From positions 15,235,938 through 15,299,937 of the forward strand of contig CM052358.1 in assembly GCA_028551475.1 (NCBI GenBank): a stretch of 64,000 nucleotides of DNA, read 5' to 3'. A program made the position numbers and the translations under genes. The notes under the pieces were generated by a model. That model worked only from the letters and a program-made list of their open reading frames with translations, searched no databases and was not told where the DNA came from. Below, piece after piece: positions 11,310 through 23,770 of this stretch (position 1 is its first letter; each line of letters begins with the position of its first letter). The stretch comes from Casuarina equisetifolia (Eukaryota; Streptophyta; Magnoliopsida; Fagales; Casuarinaceae).

Positions 11310-11720
11310 TGCTGCATCTTTAGATAAGTAACAACTTCTAGATGCCTACATCGTTTTCTCCTGCAGCTAAGCCTTGCTTCAGTAAATTGTAGAAATTGTG
11401 GAAAGGTTGTCCCAGAGTAACAGCACATGGAGGGGAAGTTCCCCAAGGAAAGCCAAAGTTGCAACCTATGCTTCTTGAAGAAGCCTAGAAAAGATGTAGG
11501 AATCTTTGTGCAGAGCACGGCAATACCTTCTATCCAAGTCTAACTGCATTTCCCTTCTTTCGTAAGTTTGATAAGGTTCTCCAATAACTGGCCATGAAAT
11601 AAGCATCCTGCTCATATAACTCACCCAAAACGATACCATGGTTCAGCTCAACTTTAGTTATAAGCTTCTTCGGCAAATTATTCAACTACGGTACATGAAA
11701 CTTCCCAGCCTATATTGAAC
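11310..11720 (-). pseudogene. Unidentified coding-like relic
   Basis: Read on the minus strand, 11540-11720 gives an open stretch of protein-like composition containing KVELNHGIVLGELYEQDAYF. It is followed, after a stop and apparent frame changes, by a further stretch with LGQPFHNFYNLLKQGLAAGE. I do not recognise the family. The composition is less AT-biased than the neighbouring spacer, which suggests an old gene fragment, but chance cannot be excluded. Confidence 0.3.
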
Positions 11721-11765
11721 ATTAAACTGAACAAAGCTTTATTTTTTAGGAACAATAAACTGAAT

Positions 11766-12160
11766 TTCACCGTATTTATTTGCTAAGTGCAAAATAATAA
11801 TAATAATAGTGTAATAATAGGAATAATAGGAATAATAGTAATAATAATAACAATAATAATAATAATTAAGACTTCTCAATCAATACAAACATCAAATAAA
11901 TTTTTGTATAATTCTTATAATTTGTTGTTATTCTTCCAATAATTTATGTATATCATATAAATTCTAGAGATGTATATTGTATAACTCTTGAGATTGTTAG
12001 TGTTTTTAAGCTTAACAATTACATCATTTATATATTTGGAATTGTAAATCGCTTATGTTGGAAGAGAAATATTTTTAGGGTTTTTGGGTTGAGAAAAGTG
12101 TAGAGGTTTTGTAGTTTAAGAATAGTAATATGAAGTTGAATGTGTTTGTGAAGTGTGAAG
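11766..12160. repeat. Dispersed AT-rich repeat, copy B (partial)
   Basis: Matches the second half of copies A (about 600-925) and C (about 15880-16182): the AAT-rich tract, a segment around TTTTTGTATAATT, the GAGATGTATAT motif, and the closing GGGTTGAGAAAAGTGTAG. The first half of the repeat is absent. Confidence 0.75.
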
Positions 12161-14494
12161 TGTGAAGTGTGGGGAGCACTTTTATAAAAGGGATTTAGTG
12201 TGAAAAGAACTGTGAATATGAGTTTAAAGATTGTGAATATCCAGGGTAAGCCATTGTTACTTGGTTAGGGGAGAGGCTTTCTAGTTGGTTTAGCTAGAGG
12301 ATAGTAAAGTATATGTTGAACCAACTAAACCTTTGTGTGTAATTTTCTCTCTCCTCGCTCTATTTACTTGTAAATTGTTTAATTGGTGTCATTCTTCATA
12401 AACGTTTTAATTTTTACCTTGTACAAGAAAAATTGGTAAAAGGTGTTGTATTAAGAAAACAAAAATTTTCAAAACCAAATTTGACCTCCCTTTTTAGCTC
12501 CCATAATATATAACAATGACATGGCCACCGATTCATTTTTCTAGTTTTTAGCAAAAACAAAGATACTTGTATTTTTTTGCAACAGCCCGTGCATTTTTGT
12601 TGCAGCAAACAAGGTTATCTATTTCTGCTACAAACTACTCTAAATCACTATCAAAGAGTCTTGACTCAAATGGTGAATTTCATTTTCCACGTATTAATAT
12701 TTTTTATTTTATTTTATTTTATTTCTCTTTTTTATTAATATTTATATTTTTTAAATTCATAATTTTTTATTTTTTATTTTTTATTTTTTTCAGCCTACAT
12801 TTTTAAAAATTGAGTTGGTGCTAGACAATCTAACATGGCCACCAATTCATTTGTCTAGTTACAAAATATATAATAATGAATTGGTATATGAGATTGAGTA
12901 ACTTATACATGGAAAAAGCCTACCAAAAGAGAAAGGTGTTTAGTTATGAAGTCAAAGTTAGAGCCAAGGCAAAATGTAATCTTGTTAGTTAGGATAAACT
13001 CTACCAAGTACATGTAAGAAAATCTCTTAGGAAGATCAATTAGGCCTAGAACATTACTGGGCCCCTTGAATTTTGTTTTATTTTTTAATTTTGATTTATG
13101 ATGAATTTTATATGAAATAATTTTATTTTTTAATCATAACTACAAACATAGTTTTCTATATTTTGCTTTATTTTAAGATATATTATATTTTCTGATCGGG
13201 TTTTATGTTTTGAAGGGTTAGCTCTTATGCCTACTCCATGTATCACATAACAAGTGCACTTTTCAAACCACCCTAGGTTATCTATATAAATTACCAAGGC
13301 TATGTACCTATTCAATAAATAAAAAAAATTAGAACAATGATATTAGGAAGATTTCCAGCTACAATGGAGTAAAGGTTTGTACCATTAAAATTTTTCCTTT
13401 AAAAAGAAAAAGGGCTCAAAGTATTAGGAAGTCTTTCATCTTGTACAATAACAAATTTTTGTATTTTCATATTCATAATTTAGCTTTTATTGGTTTTGTA
13501 AAAATAATTTTCATAATGAATATCATTTAAGGGATATTGATCCTTTTTTTTTTTTTTTGTCTATGGATGTGTAAAGCTTGCCTTTACAATGTGGGTCAGA
13601 AATACGTGTGAGATTTTCACTGTGATAAAAGTGGGAACATAGAACTCCAAATGAGCAGCACCACGTCCTCTATGCTAATCATACTACTGTTGACATTGTT
13701 CAAATGAGGAAGCAAGAGCTGTGTCATCTCAGATGTTGCTTCGGATTATCTTGTACAAGTTGAATAGATGTATCTCATTGAATCTTTTCATAAAAATTTT
13801 ATTTGCACTCGAAACATTTGCTTACTCCAAATTCTTTCAGTTTTCAATTTGGATCCTGTGACTTTGTTGATAAGAAAAATTGGATATACAGCTCAAAAAC
13901 ATAGTAATTACCTTTAATTGTCACCATTTTAAACTTCATAATAGGAGAATATACCCTTTAATTTTCACATTAACAGAAATTCATTTTGAAATATGAGTCC
14001 TTAAAAATCAGCATAGCCTTGTTTGCATTAAACGAAAATATTGCCACATTGTTTTTCCATGTGGCAGCCAAGTCGCCAACAATAAGCCACGTGGCTGTTA
14101 TTAAGAAGCCTAACCAAAGGTAAAATGAACATAGAATCCAATTATAGTTCTTTTCTTTCTCTTTTCATTCATTGTTTGAATCCCATTATTAAGAACTGAT
14201 TGTTACAAATTGTCACTATCCAAATAAATTGATTCCTAACTATCTAATAGGTCTAAGCCTTTTGACTTGATGGTTGGAGATCATAACAATTTGATATCCT
14301 AAGATCAAAATTGCCAGCAACATGGTCACCTTGGGAGTGGGCCACCATAGGTAGGCTTCCCATGTTTCTTTTCTCCTGCTATGCAATAACTTGTAATCAA
14401 CAAAACTTCAATTCCTTATGATATAGGTTCTAAAATTATATATCTTACATGGTTCGAACTTATACATATGCTTATTGGTAGGACAATTTTAAAG
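12161..14494. other. AT-rich intergenic spacer
   Basis: No gene is recognised. It holds T-rich low-complexity sequence (12690-12800, 13540-13558) and a direct repeat of about 28 bp around CATGGCCACC-ATTCATTT (12519 and 12834). Short frames here are in low-complexity DNA. Confidence 0.4.
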
Positions 14495-14495
14495 A

Positions 14496-14575
14496 GAACA
14501 AATTGAACATAGATTGAATAAGACCTTTTGCATGGAAATATGATGAGGAACAAATTGAACATCCATTGAATAATC
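14496..14575. repeat. 52-bp direct repeat downstream of the cysteine-rich peptide ORF
   Basis: The segment GAACAAATTGAACAT recurs at 14496 and 14548 (period 52), followed in each case by a TTGAATAA stretch. It lies just beyond the minus-strand stop codon, so it would fall in the 3' UTR. Confidence 0.6.
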
Positions 14576-14577
14576 CA

Positions 14578-14784
14578 CTAAAATATAGTACAAGCAGGAT
14601 CAGATCGACATGCGTTGTAACAGTCTTGGAATGGTTGAATAAATTCCTCATCGTAAAGTTTGGAGCATTGGCCGTCGCAAGTGGATATGGTGCAATCCTT
14701 ACCGGCGTTGATGTTGAATGTCACCGAAGAAATGATCGTGCACATGAGAAGCACCACAAGTAATTTGTCTGTCATTTCCCCCAT
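14578..14784 (-). CDS. Small secreted cysteine-rich peptide, 68 aa
   Basis: A compact frame with the architecture of a secreted plant peptide: a hydrophobic signal segment (about residues 7-27, LLVVLLMCTIISSVTF) with likely cleavage near Ala27, then a 41-residue mature part with six cysteines at 31, 36, 40, 55, 59 and 65. The inner four form C-x3-C-x14-C-x3-C, the spacing of the alpha-hairpinin fold, bracketed by one extra Cys on each side; thionin-like peptides are another possibility. No exact family is recognised. A TATA-like run lies at 14841-14852, 57-68 bp upstream of the ATG, though it is nearly symmetric and reads equally well on the other strand. The gene is intronless. A role in defence or signalling is inferred only from its form. 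Confidence 0.65.
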   Translation of the reverse strand: MGEMTDKLLVVLLMCTIISSVTFNINAGKDCTISTCDGQCSKLYDEEFIQPFQDCYNACRSDPACTIF

Positions 14785-15176
14785 TTGAATTGCTTTTGTT
14801 CCTTGCTTTACCGCTCCTTGGAGATGGGTGTAGGGAGGAGAATATATATAAAGGGAATGAGGAGGGTTGCTCCTTTGATTACGGCAAACTTGCAGTTATT
14901 AAGAAGCCTAACAACTCTCTATTTTGGGTTATCAGACTTTGTCAACTTAAGATAATTGTTAAACTGTCAAAGTTTATTCAACCATAATGCATGATTTTTC
15001 TTCGAAACTGATTCTATTTCATTAATACTATATTACTCATTGTGGTGACTTCAACACAAAAATGTAAAAATTATAATTTTCCATTTGAAGGAGGTAGTGA
15101 TAGCTAATCCATTAAAAAAAGCTAGACAAAATACAAAAAGATAATATTTATGTGAAAGAATATGTAGATAATAGTT

Positions 15177-16182
15177 TCTTGACATTTTTAATTGTTATTT
15201 TGACTTGGAATGGCAGCATTTTAGAACCTCTGAGAGGACGAGTTGAAAAGCTATGTTTTTCTCCTAAAAAAAATATTATTGAATCAGCTAATAAACGCAT
15301 GTTACTTGGACAATATTAAATGTAAATATTTCAGAAATTTATATGCAATTTAGCCAAGATAATTTTTCCCAAATAGATTTGTAAAGATAAGCTAAGTAAT
15401 TTCATTTTTACAAAACCATATGATTAAACCAAAATGCTCGTGCCATATATCTGAAACTTTAGCCTATATACTGACCTCAAAACCAATACTTTCTTGCTAC
15501 ACATTTCTTCAAGTATAACCAAGTTCATTTCTGGATTAATTTATTTTGGTCAAGATAAAACTGGTTTTATCTTGACGACACATTAGAAAACATTCATTTT
15601 TAGCATATGTGGTCATTGATTGAAGCAAGATAAAACATGCATTTTTAACATCAAATGCCGAACATAAATCATCAATAGCAATTTTCACTGGAGACCGCCA
15701 ACTAATTTTCCCCAGGGGTCGGACAACTCTTTATTAGGAAGATATAACGTATATTCCATTTTACATTATTTTGATGATTGAAAAAAGCTAAATTTTTGCA
15801 AAATGTATTTTACATATAAAATATTTGTACCAAAAAGTAAATATATACAAGGTCTTTGTGTGTATGATATTTCTTTGCTTAGAACAAAATAATAATAGTG
15901 TAGTAATAAAAGTAATAGTAATAATTAAGAGTGCTCAATTAACGCAAGCATCAAATAATTTTTTGTATAATTATTGTAATTTTTTATTCTTCCAATAATT
16001 TTTGTTTGTTGTATAAATTCTGGAGATGTATATCATATAAATTCTTGAGATTGTTGTGTTTTTGGCTTAACAATTACTTCCTTTATGTATTTGGAAATGT
16101 AAATCGCTTTTATTAGAAGAGCTATATTTTTAGGGCTTTTGGGTTAAGAAAGATATAGGTAAGTTTGAATGTTCGTGAAGGG
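15177..16182. repeat. Dispersed AT-rich repeat, copy C
   Basis: Near-collinear with 1-925 over about 0.9 kb. It differs by an extra ~75 bp at about 15470-15575 that contains a TATA-like CCTATATA followed by leader-like sequence and a 28-nt perfect palindrome (15549-15576). The right half also matches copy B. Like copy A it lacks coding capacity. Confidence 0.8.
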
Positions 16183-17979
16183 TTTTCCATATCTTTTTTA
16201 GCTCAATCCTCATAAGGGTGAATGCACACTTTTATGAAGAAGATTTTTCTTTCTTTTTTTGGCCAAAATATGATGCATTGATAGTTTTTATTGTTCAACA
16301 AGTTATAACTTGCTCCGAACTATTGTTTTCTCACAATTCATGTACACTAAGCATGTTTCACTTGTTGAATTTGTTTTAGGGATCTTAGGGTGAGTGATAT
16401 GGCATTGTAACTGAAAATTACAATTGTATGAACAACCTCTCCAAGTTTCATTATCATTTCACTTTTGTGCCTTGTAATTTATAAAATTAAGAGACATGAG
16501 ATAATTCATTTTATATTTCTATTTTGGTCCTAAGTATGAGTGACCCTAAAATTTTGATTTCGGTAGTTGCTTCATTATTTGATTATATGTTGCGATTGGT
16601 ACTAATTTTTATGTTATTTCTATGTTTAAATTTATGACATTTGATGAAATACGGATATTGACATCAATGTTGATTTGAAAATATGTTTTTCACACTATTA
16701 AAAGCACTTGAAAAAAAAAGATAGATTTCATGGATTTTATCCATCAAAGATATGGCTAAAAAGATTGAAAAAACATGTTTCATCCATTCAAAGATCTAGC
16801 TTATCAAAAATATGAGTCGATGGCAATGAATAAGAATATTAGTTCAACTTTCTTGCAATTTTCTCTTTTCTATTAAATTTTAGCTGATGTAGCAACATCG
16901 TTATGCTTTTTGGATAGTCAGGATATGTGCACCTATTGTAAGAAGCTTAGTGGAAGGCCTAGTTTAGTGACAAGGGTTAGTGGCATTTGTCTCACATTGG
17001 ATATAAATGAGAAAATTTTAGTGTTTATAAGGGATTTGGTTACTCATCCTAAAAAGACAGTTTTTGGGATTGGAACCTATACTTGTAACAATAATTTTAA
17101 AGCCACTTTAGTCTGACTCCAATGCCAGTACCACATACCTAAAGTGAGTACGTAAGGGACCTCGAAGCTCCAAAGGGTAGTCATGTCAATGATGATGTGA
17201 ATATAAATTCCTCTCTAGCTTAATTAAAAAGGAAAAAGTGAATATAAGTGCCAATTCTGATTTGACCAACGGCTCTATATGTTTGATTTTCTCTCTATCC
17301 CTATCTTGTTACCTTTTCAATGTTATACTTTTGATTTCTCATAAGCTTATAAATACATATCCTATCATATCGAAAAGGGCTTTAACGAAATGTACTTGAA
17401 GCCAACTAGCTTGAACTGTTTTCCAACGAGATACTTTGGTTATATTATTTGCCATTACGTTTAACATTAGCAGACAACAAAAGAACTTCTCCTACAAATT
17501 CATATCCAAGGTTTTTCTATACAAAAAAATTTTACAATTTATTAAAAAGGACCAAAAAATTAAAAACCCAATTCAAATTGGGTTTTGATCATAATTCTTC
17601 GATACAAATTACATGGTATGTGAGCAAAATGATGGATTAATTTAGACATTATTCTAAACATCTAAGTTGATTTTCAAAAGGTCCAATTATAGAATATTTC
17701 ACCAAAGGTGATAATGAGTCGCTTTCTCATAGTTAAATTGAATATGCTCAAACCATTTTGTTTTATATCTTTTGTTATCGTAAAAAATAATAAAGTCTCT
17801 TACAATTACCTTGTTTATACAATTTGAAAGCTCGAGAGATAAAGTTAATTTTGACATAATCTCCGAAAAGAAGACAACAAAAAATGAATGGAAAATATAA
17901 ATTATTAAAATGTAAACCCTAACTCTTTGATATAAAAATGAGTAACATTTGGGCCTATAGTTGGAGTAAGCTAGAAACC
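16183..17979. other. Intergenic spacer
   Basis: No recognisable gene. A 68-codon frame at 16910-17116 contains a CxxC pair but no signal peptide or known domain, and its flanks are not coding-like; I leave it uncalled. Confidence 0.4.
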
Positions 17980-18103
17980 TTTTCATTAGTTTGGGCTGTG
18001 ACATGTCATGTGAACAAAATGTAAGGAGTGAAGGCTACTTCTTTTCATTAGTTTGGGCTGTGACATGTCATGTGAACAAAATGTAAGGAGTGAAGGCTAC
18101 TTT
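17980..18103. repeat. Near-perfect 62-bp tandem duplication upstream of GCP6
   Basis: Two adjacent 62-bp units (17980-18041 and 18042-18103) differ only at the last base. Each contains the palindrome TGACATGTCA. They lie 260-380 bp upstream of the GCP6 start, in its presumed promoter. Confidence 0.95.
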
Positions 18104-18292
18104 TTTGACCATGAGAAGGTTTTTTATATTTCCTTCACCAGACGAACTTTATACCTCAGGGAACAAAAATAAAAAATGAAGTTCTGCCTTGTTATTATTG
18201 CCTACTCCTCAGAGTAGAAGGCTTTGCCGTCTCTGAGAGTTTTGGGCGGGCTAGTGAGTTGGTGCCTTCAAAATGCAAGTCGATCCGTAGAT

Positions 18293-18338
18293 AGAAGAAG
18301 AAGAAGAAGAAGAAGAAGAAGAAGAAGAAGAAGAAGAG
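18293..18338. repeat. GAA trinucleotide microsatellite in the GCP6 leader
   Basis: About 15 uninterrupted GAA/AAG units lie 25-70 bp upstream of the GCP6 ATG, probably in the 5' UTR. The complementary poly-Phe frames on the other strand are artefacts of this repeat. Confidence 0.95.
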
Positions 18339-18353
18339 GAGGCTTCGTAGTAG

Positions 18354-18402
18354 ATGTATGAATGGTAATGGCGGTCGATACGAATTTCTCATCGTTGTTT
18401 GA
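18354..18402 (+). promoter_or_regulatory. Overlapping upstream ORFs at the GCP6 start
   Basis: Four ATGs are packed into 15 bases. The ATG at 18354 opens a four-codon frame ending at 18368. The ATG at 18358 opens a 14-codon frame ending at 18402. The ATGs at 18362 and 18368 are in the GCP6 frame. Both uORFs overlap the main start, so initiation on GCP6 would depend on leaky scanning if transcription begins upstream. Confidence 0.55.
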
Positions 18403-21400
18403 GAAGTTGAAGTTGGAGGACCCATGGCTTCCTCCGAGGACTTGGGAATCCATTCCTTCCGAAAGCGGACGCCGAGGATCAGTCTCTACTTCCCTGTTCT
18501 CCACTTCCTCTCAACCCCTTTACGATGCCTCCGCGGTTTCTGTAAGCTCAATCACCCTCTCTTTCTCTCTCTCTCTCTCTCTCTCTGTTAGACAAATAGT
18601 CTTAACTGCTTCAACTACCTTTAGAAATTTCTGAATTGCACGAAATACCGGGTTCGCTTGACATTTTTAAATTATTTTCTTGCTTCTCGGGGAAAAAATT
18701 GCAGTGATCTTGGATCTCTGAAAGCAAGAAAGTGCTTTCGGAAAAGCCTGCCAAATCGGTGGTTTAGAGAATCAGTTATTCGAGCAAGAAAACGGGAAGT
18801 CTGATGTGCATTGATTATGCATTCTTACATGCATTTCTGCTTTCTTGATCTTAATAGTTTCCTTAGTTATTGTACAATCTTTACATGTAATCCCCGCTCG
18901 ATGTCAATATTGATGTAACCCTCAAAAGGCACCCAAAAAAGGATGATTTACATATGGTCCGAAAAGAAGACAAATCAGTAGGGCACTAAACACAATGAAA
19001 TGTTGAATATTGTCTCAATGCGAATCAGTTTTACTGACATCTAATGCGGTGTTTAGTGTTCTCTAATGAGGTTACCTATTTGAAGAATTAAGGCTCTACA
19101 TGACGAGTCATGTTGGGCTGCCTTATCTCAACAACTTTTCAAAGCATCGGGGTGGCAAATAATTTTTTTCTGAAGTTAGCGTACTGTATGACTAAGTTTT
19201 ATTAAAGGCCAATTTCAAGACTTTTAATTTAACGATTCTTTTAGGCTCTAACCACTGCATCCTTTTATCTTACATTCTGATTTCATGCATGTTGCTTAGC
19301 CTGAGCACAGATATTCATGTCGAGAGTTCAATAGGAATGTTTTCGTTTTAAAATAAGCTAATAGTTTCAAACTATGATATTACTCAGCATCTTTTATCTG
19401 TGCCAAAATTGGATCAATTTGATAAAGGTACTGCTGTTTGGGCTGAAGGTTTTTATATGTTTATCTAAACTAATGAATGCAAATTCTTGGGTCTAGGAGG
19501 AAAGCTTGGTGAGGTTAGCAATGTTTGCACTAGAAGGTGTTCAATCAGCACTTATTAGTGTCAAAGAGTTTTCCACTGCCTTTTGTTCTGAGCCAGCGGA
19601 TAGGACCATTCTGCAAATTCCAAGTCTGTGGACCCGGTCCTCAAGCACTCATGCTTTGGGAAAGCTTCTGAACTCCATTGGCTGCTCAGGTCTTATCGTT
19701 TTTCTTCTACATTGCTTTGTACACCATTTTACAAATTTGGAAGCGGATGAGAGTTCAAAGGGAAAGAGGGATGAGAAGTCTGGACCTGCAGAAAATCAAG
19801 ATGATTGTGGCAGTGAAGAGCGCCACATAAACTGCCCCCCATACGGTCTTGTTAATCATGCATTTGCTGTTGCTGTTGGGAAGGTTTTACAAGGTTACAT
19901 GTGTGCACTGGACAAATTATATGCATCAATAAGTTTGAGGCGATCATCAAGGAATGTTGGCATGCCTTTGCATGCATCATCTGCAGCAGGATGTTTGACG
20001 AGTGTAGTGCACTCTGAAATTACACTGTTGGAGTTGTACCTGCACACAAAGGAACTGAGGGTTCAGATTGAAGCTCTTGGAAATATTTGCAACTTACACG
20101 ATATAGTTTGTTGCTTCTCAGTATCTTCAATAGAAGATCTAATTGCTAAAGCAACCTCTGAATTTTGTAACTTCTGGAGAGGGGGGGATCTACTTACCTA
20201 TTTATACAAACAACTACAGGTCAGCGTAAATCTTAATCTTCCTTGTATTTCTTCCTTTTGACATGTAACCTAAGATTTACAGTTCAGAATGTTTATCTAA
20301 TTAACTTTACTTCTCTCAACTACTGAAATTTATGCTGTTGTATCCTTGAACACAATTATTTATTGTCTTATGGTACCTATAAAATCCCTTCGCACAGACA
20401 GGATTCCTTGTAAAATGCTCGATTTCTGATAAGTTTGTGGCCCAGTTGACAACATGAATATGTTATATGTGTGTGGGTTTGTTGACTGTATAGGAAATCT
20501 ATAAAACATAAAATGAGTTATCTTGTTTGAAAAATTGGATTGTCGTTGATATGGAAAAAGAATGGTCTTGAAAATGGAATTTATTTCAGGCATTGTGTGT
20601 GGTTAGGGGTATCACACAAAAAAATTTATTTCCTGATCTGTTTCTTACAAATCTTACCGCAGTGCCTTCATTCTTTTTGGTCTATGGTGAAAAAATGTAT
20701 GACTGGCAGTGGATACAAGTTTGATAAGTCACAAGAAGAGAAAAGGTGATTGGGTTCTTTAGTATGAGTGTTAAAGAGAATACCAGTGTGTTTGTAATAA
20801 AAACCTCGAGTGTTAGCTTGTCATTGGGGTTAGATTGTAGGGGTTCAATAAATGATGCATAGAGTGGTTGTAGAGTTGCTTTTGTAGTGGCAAGAAAGAT
20901 TTGGTCTTGTATGAATGAGATCTGGGTGTTGAAAATGTGATGGTTTTGAGTCCCCTTGAATAAATTTGGTACATTCTTTTCACTGAGAAGTTGGTAATGC
21001 ATTTATTGTCTTGAATGAACTACCTCATCCTCAACCCTTTCTTATAGGAGAAGAAAGTGTCATTTGAGCTAAAAATCATTGGCAAAGATTTTTATGCTTT
21101 TCCAAATCACCTGTTGAGTGGATGGCTATATTGAGATATCCTCATTTCGTATCTGTATTAAATTATAAAATTCGCTGATTCTTTTTATTTTCAGTTCTTT
21201 AAAACTATTTGTAATCTAACAAAATATCCATGTAAAGGTCTTTATATTAAATCCTGACGCTATACTGTTTTATTCCTGATCTTAAGTAAGTCTTCACGTG
21301 TTAAGAAGAAGCTTGAGTTCACATAGAAAAGGAAATGTTAGAATATTAGTAAAATCAATTAAATTCATTATTTTCTATCAGTTAGAGCTTTTAGAATAAC

Positions 21401-23689
21401 TAAAGCTTTACCATTGGTTTCTTTTTCTATTTTTTGCCCTTTTAATTTAGATTATAGCTTTTTGGGGAATCTTTTGTATTATTTGCATGGAATTGAGTGT
21501 TTCCCTATTTTATTTCCTTCTAATGGATTAATCAGTTGTTTGAAATAAAAAAGAAAAATAAAAAGAAAAAGAAAAGAGAAGACAGAAGTATTGAGTCCTA
21601 TTGAGACATCTATCACCACAATGCATTTATTTCATTAGTGTAAGTTCAAGAGATTGCTCACCAAACTTTGTTGATCGAACAATTTAAGTTGTCTTTGGAA
21701 ATTGTTCCCGACTGTTTGCAGATATATCTTTTCAATTATTTTCAAATAATGAGCAGCTATCGTTTTTCTTATAGTTTCGCTAATTCTTTTCTGGATGAAA
21801 AATGTTATTCTAGGTTGCTGATCCTGCCCACCATATTGTTCTCAAGTTTCTCTTTCTTCGGTCATGTGAACCATATTGTGGATTTATTAGAACATGGATA
21901 TTCAAAGCTGAGATTAGCGATCCTTATAAGGAGTTCATAGTAGAACCTGTTGACAGTCAACTGCCCAATCCACATGGTAAAGCTGGCAGGTCTGTTGACT
22001 TCCCATTGCCAATTATCAGGGTAATGTGGGCTACTGCAACTTTGAAACTTCGGACAGAGCTTTTTTTCTTTATGTTCATCTTTTAGCATTTCTTCTCACT
22101 GTTGATTATCATGGATGGGAACTTTTGAAACTCAGGAGCGAGATGGAGTTGCTATTCCTTGTTTTCTAAAGGACTTCTTGATTCCACTTGCCAGAGCTGG
22201 TCAGCAGCTTCAAGTGATAATGAAGTTGCTTGAATTATATATTTATGTTGCCACTGGGGACCATGCTTATGAGGATATTCTTCCATGCTGGAGTGGTTAT
22301 TCGAGCATTTGTCCATCTTATGCATCTCCATTGGCTTTCAGCAAAGTTAATATAGAAGCCATGGTACTGGCAAGAGACAGTTACTACAAAATGATGCAAC
22401 AGAAACTCGAATATCTTTTGACAAAATTGGAGTTTAGATATGAACAGGTAACTGCACTATAGTGTTTCAGGTTTTTTCATCAGTTCCTGGTTTTTGCTGG
22501 TATAAAATATCAATCAATGGTGAAAATATGCCACTAACAAATGAATTACCTGATATCCTTGCCTACTTTTCATATGTTGTCTGACAGATGCTATGATTCA
22601 AAGACATTTGCTTGACATAACTGTTTGTGATTCTGGCTTGTTTAGAGAATAATCCTCCTGCCCATTGTTATTTTAGAAAAGTGAGTGTGATCTGGTTTTT
22701 GATATTCCTAATGCTAAATACTGAAGTGTTACCTGTCAGTTGTTGTATACTGTGATTCTGTAATGCATCTCTGGTGATTATTCCTAATTCCAAGTGAGCA
22801 TTAAAGTTAAATTATCCTTCCATCATTATGTTTACTAGTGAATTTGATATTAAACTAGTATTCCCAGTATTAACCTATTTTTCCCAGCAAGTCATGCTCA
22901 GGATTGAGTTGTCACTTACTAAATCACAACACTGCTATTTTGCTTTCTAAAGGTTGCCACTTAATAACTGAGAAAAAAGAAAAAAGAAAAAAAAAAGAAG
23001 AAAGGAAAAGCAGGAGAAAGATGCTTAATGCACAAGTAGTGAAGGATGCCCATTTTAAGTGATGGAGAAAGCAAAATAGGACTAATGAAATATCAAAAGC
23101 GCCCAAATACCCACATTATTGCCGAGGAAAAATGGACTCTATTCCCTGGGTTTTTGCATAAGTTATTATTCCAGTAGTTAAGTCATTAAGTTTTACCTTA
23201 ATATCAAATAAATTCTTTCATTAAACTATCCTCTGCTCAGTTAATAGCATATTATGGTAGATCATCCAATAGATGCATTGGTCAACTATACATCAATTGT
23301 ATGTTCTACTTCCAAATTTATTCGACACTTTATATTTAGCTAATGTAAAGTTGCTGAAAATAAGAAAGAAGGGTGGTCGTGATGGAGGGAGGACTTTCCT
23401 TGTCTAGTGAAGAAGGCCACCCTTACTAGATAATGTGGGTTGACCACTCTTATTAGATAAGGTGTGTCGACCACCCTTATCTGAAGGGCGGTTGCTCCCT
23501 AGCAATGAATAAGCCACCCTCATGGGTGCCTTGGCCAAATAAGGGGTCCTTTATTTGGTGGGATTTAGTAGTGATTCCTCATTCGTTGAGGAGCTACTAT
23601 TCACCAAATGAGGGCTAGGGAGGACTTTCCCCATTGAGGGCAGGTCTTGCCTCACATAGGTGAGATTCACTTTTTAAAAAGATCTTTGT

Positions 23690-23770
<81 letters not shown>

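Noticed and set aside
18195..18504. Minus-strand frames with poly-Phe or poly-Leu
   Set aside because: Produced by the GAA microsatellite antisense to the GCP6 leader.
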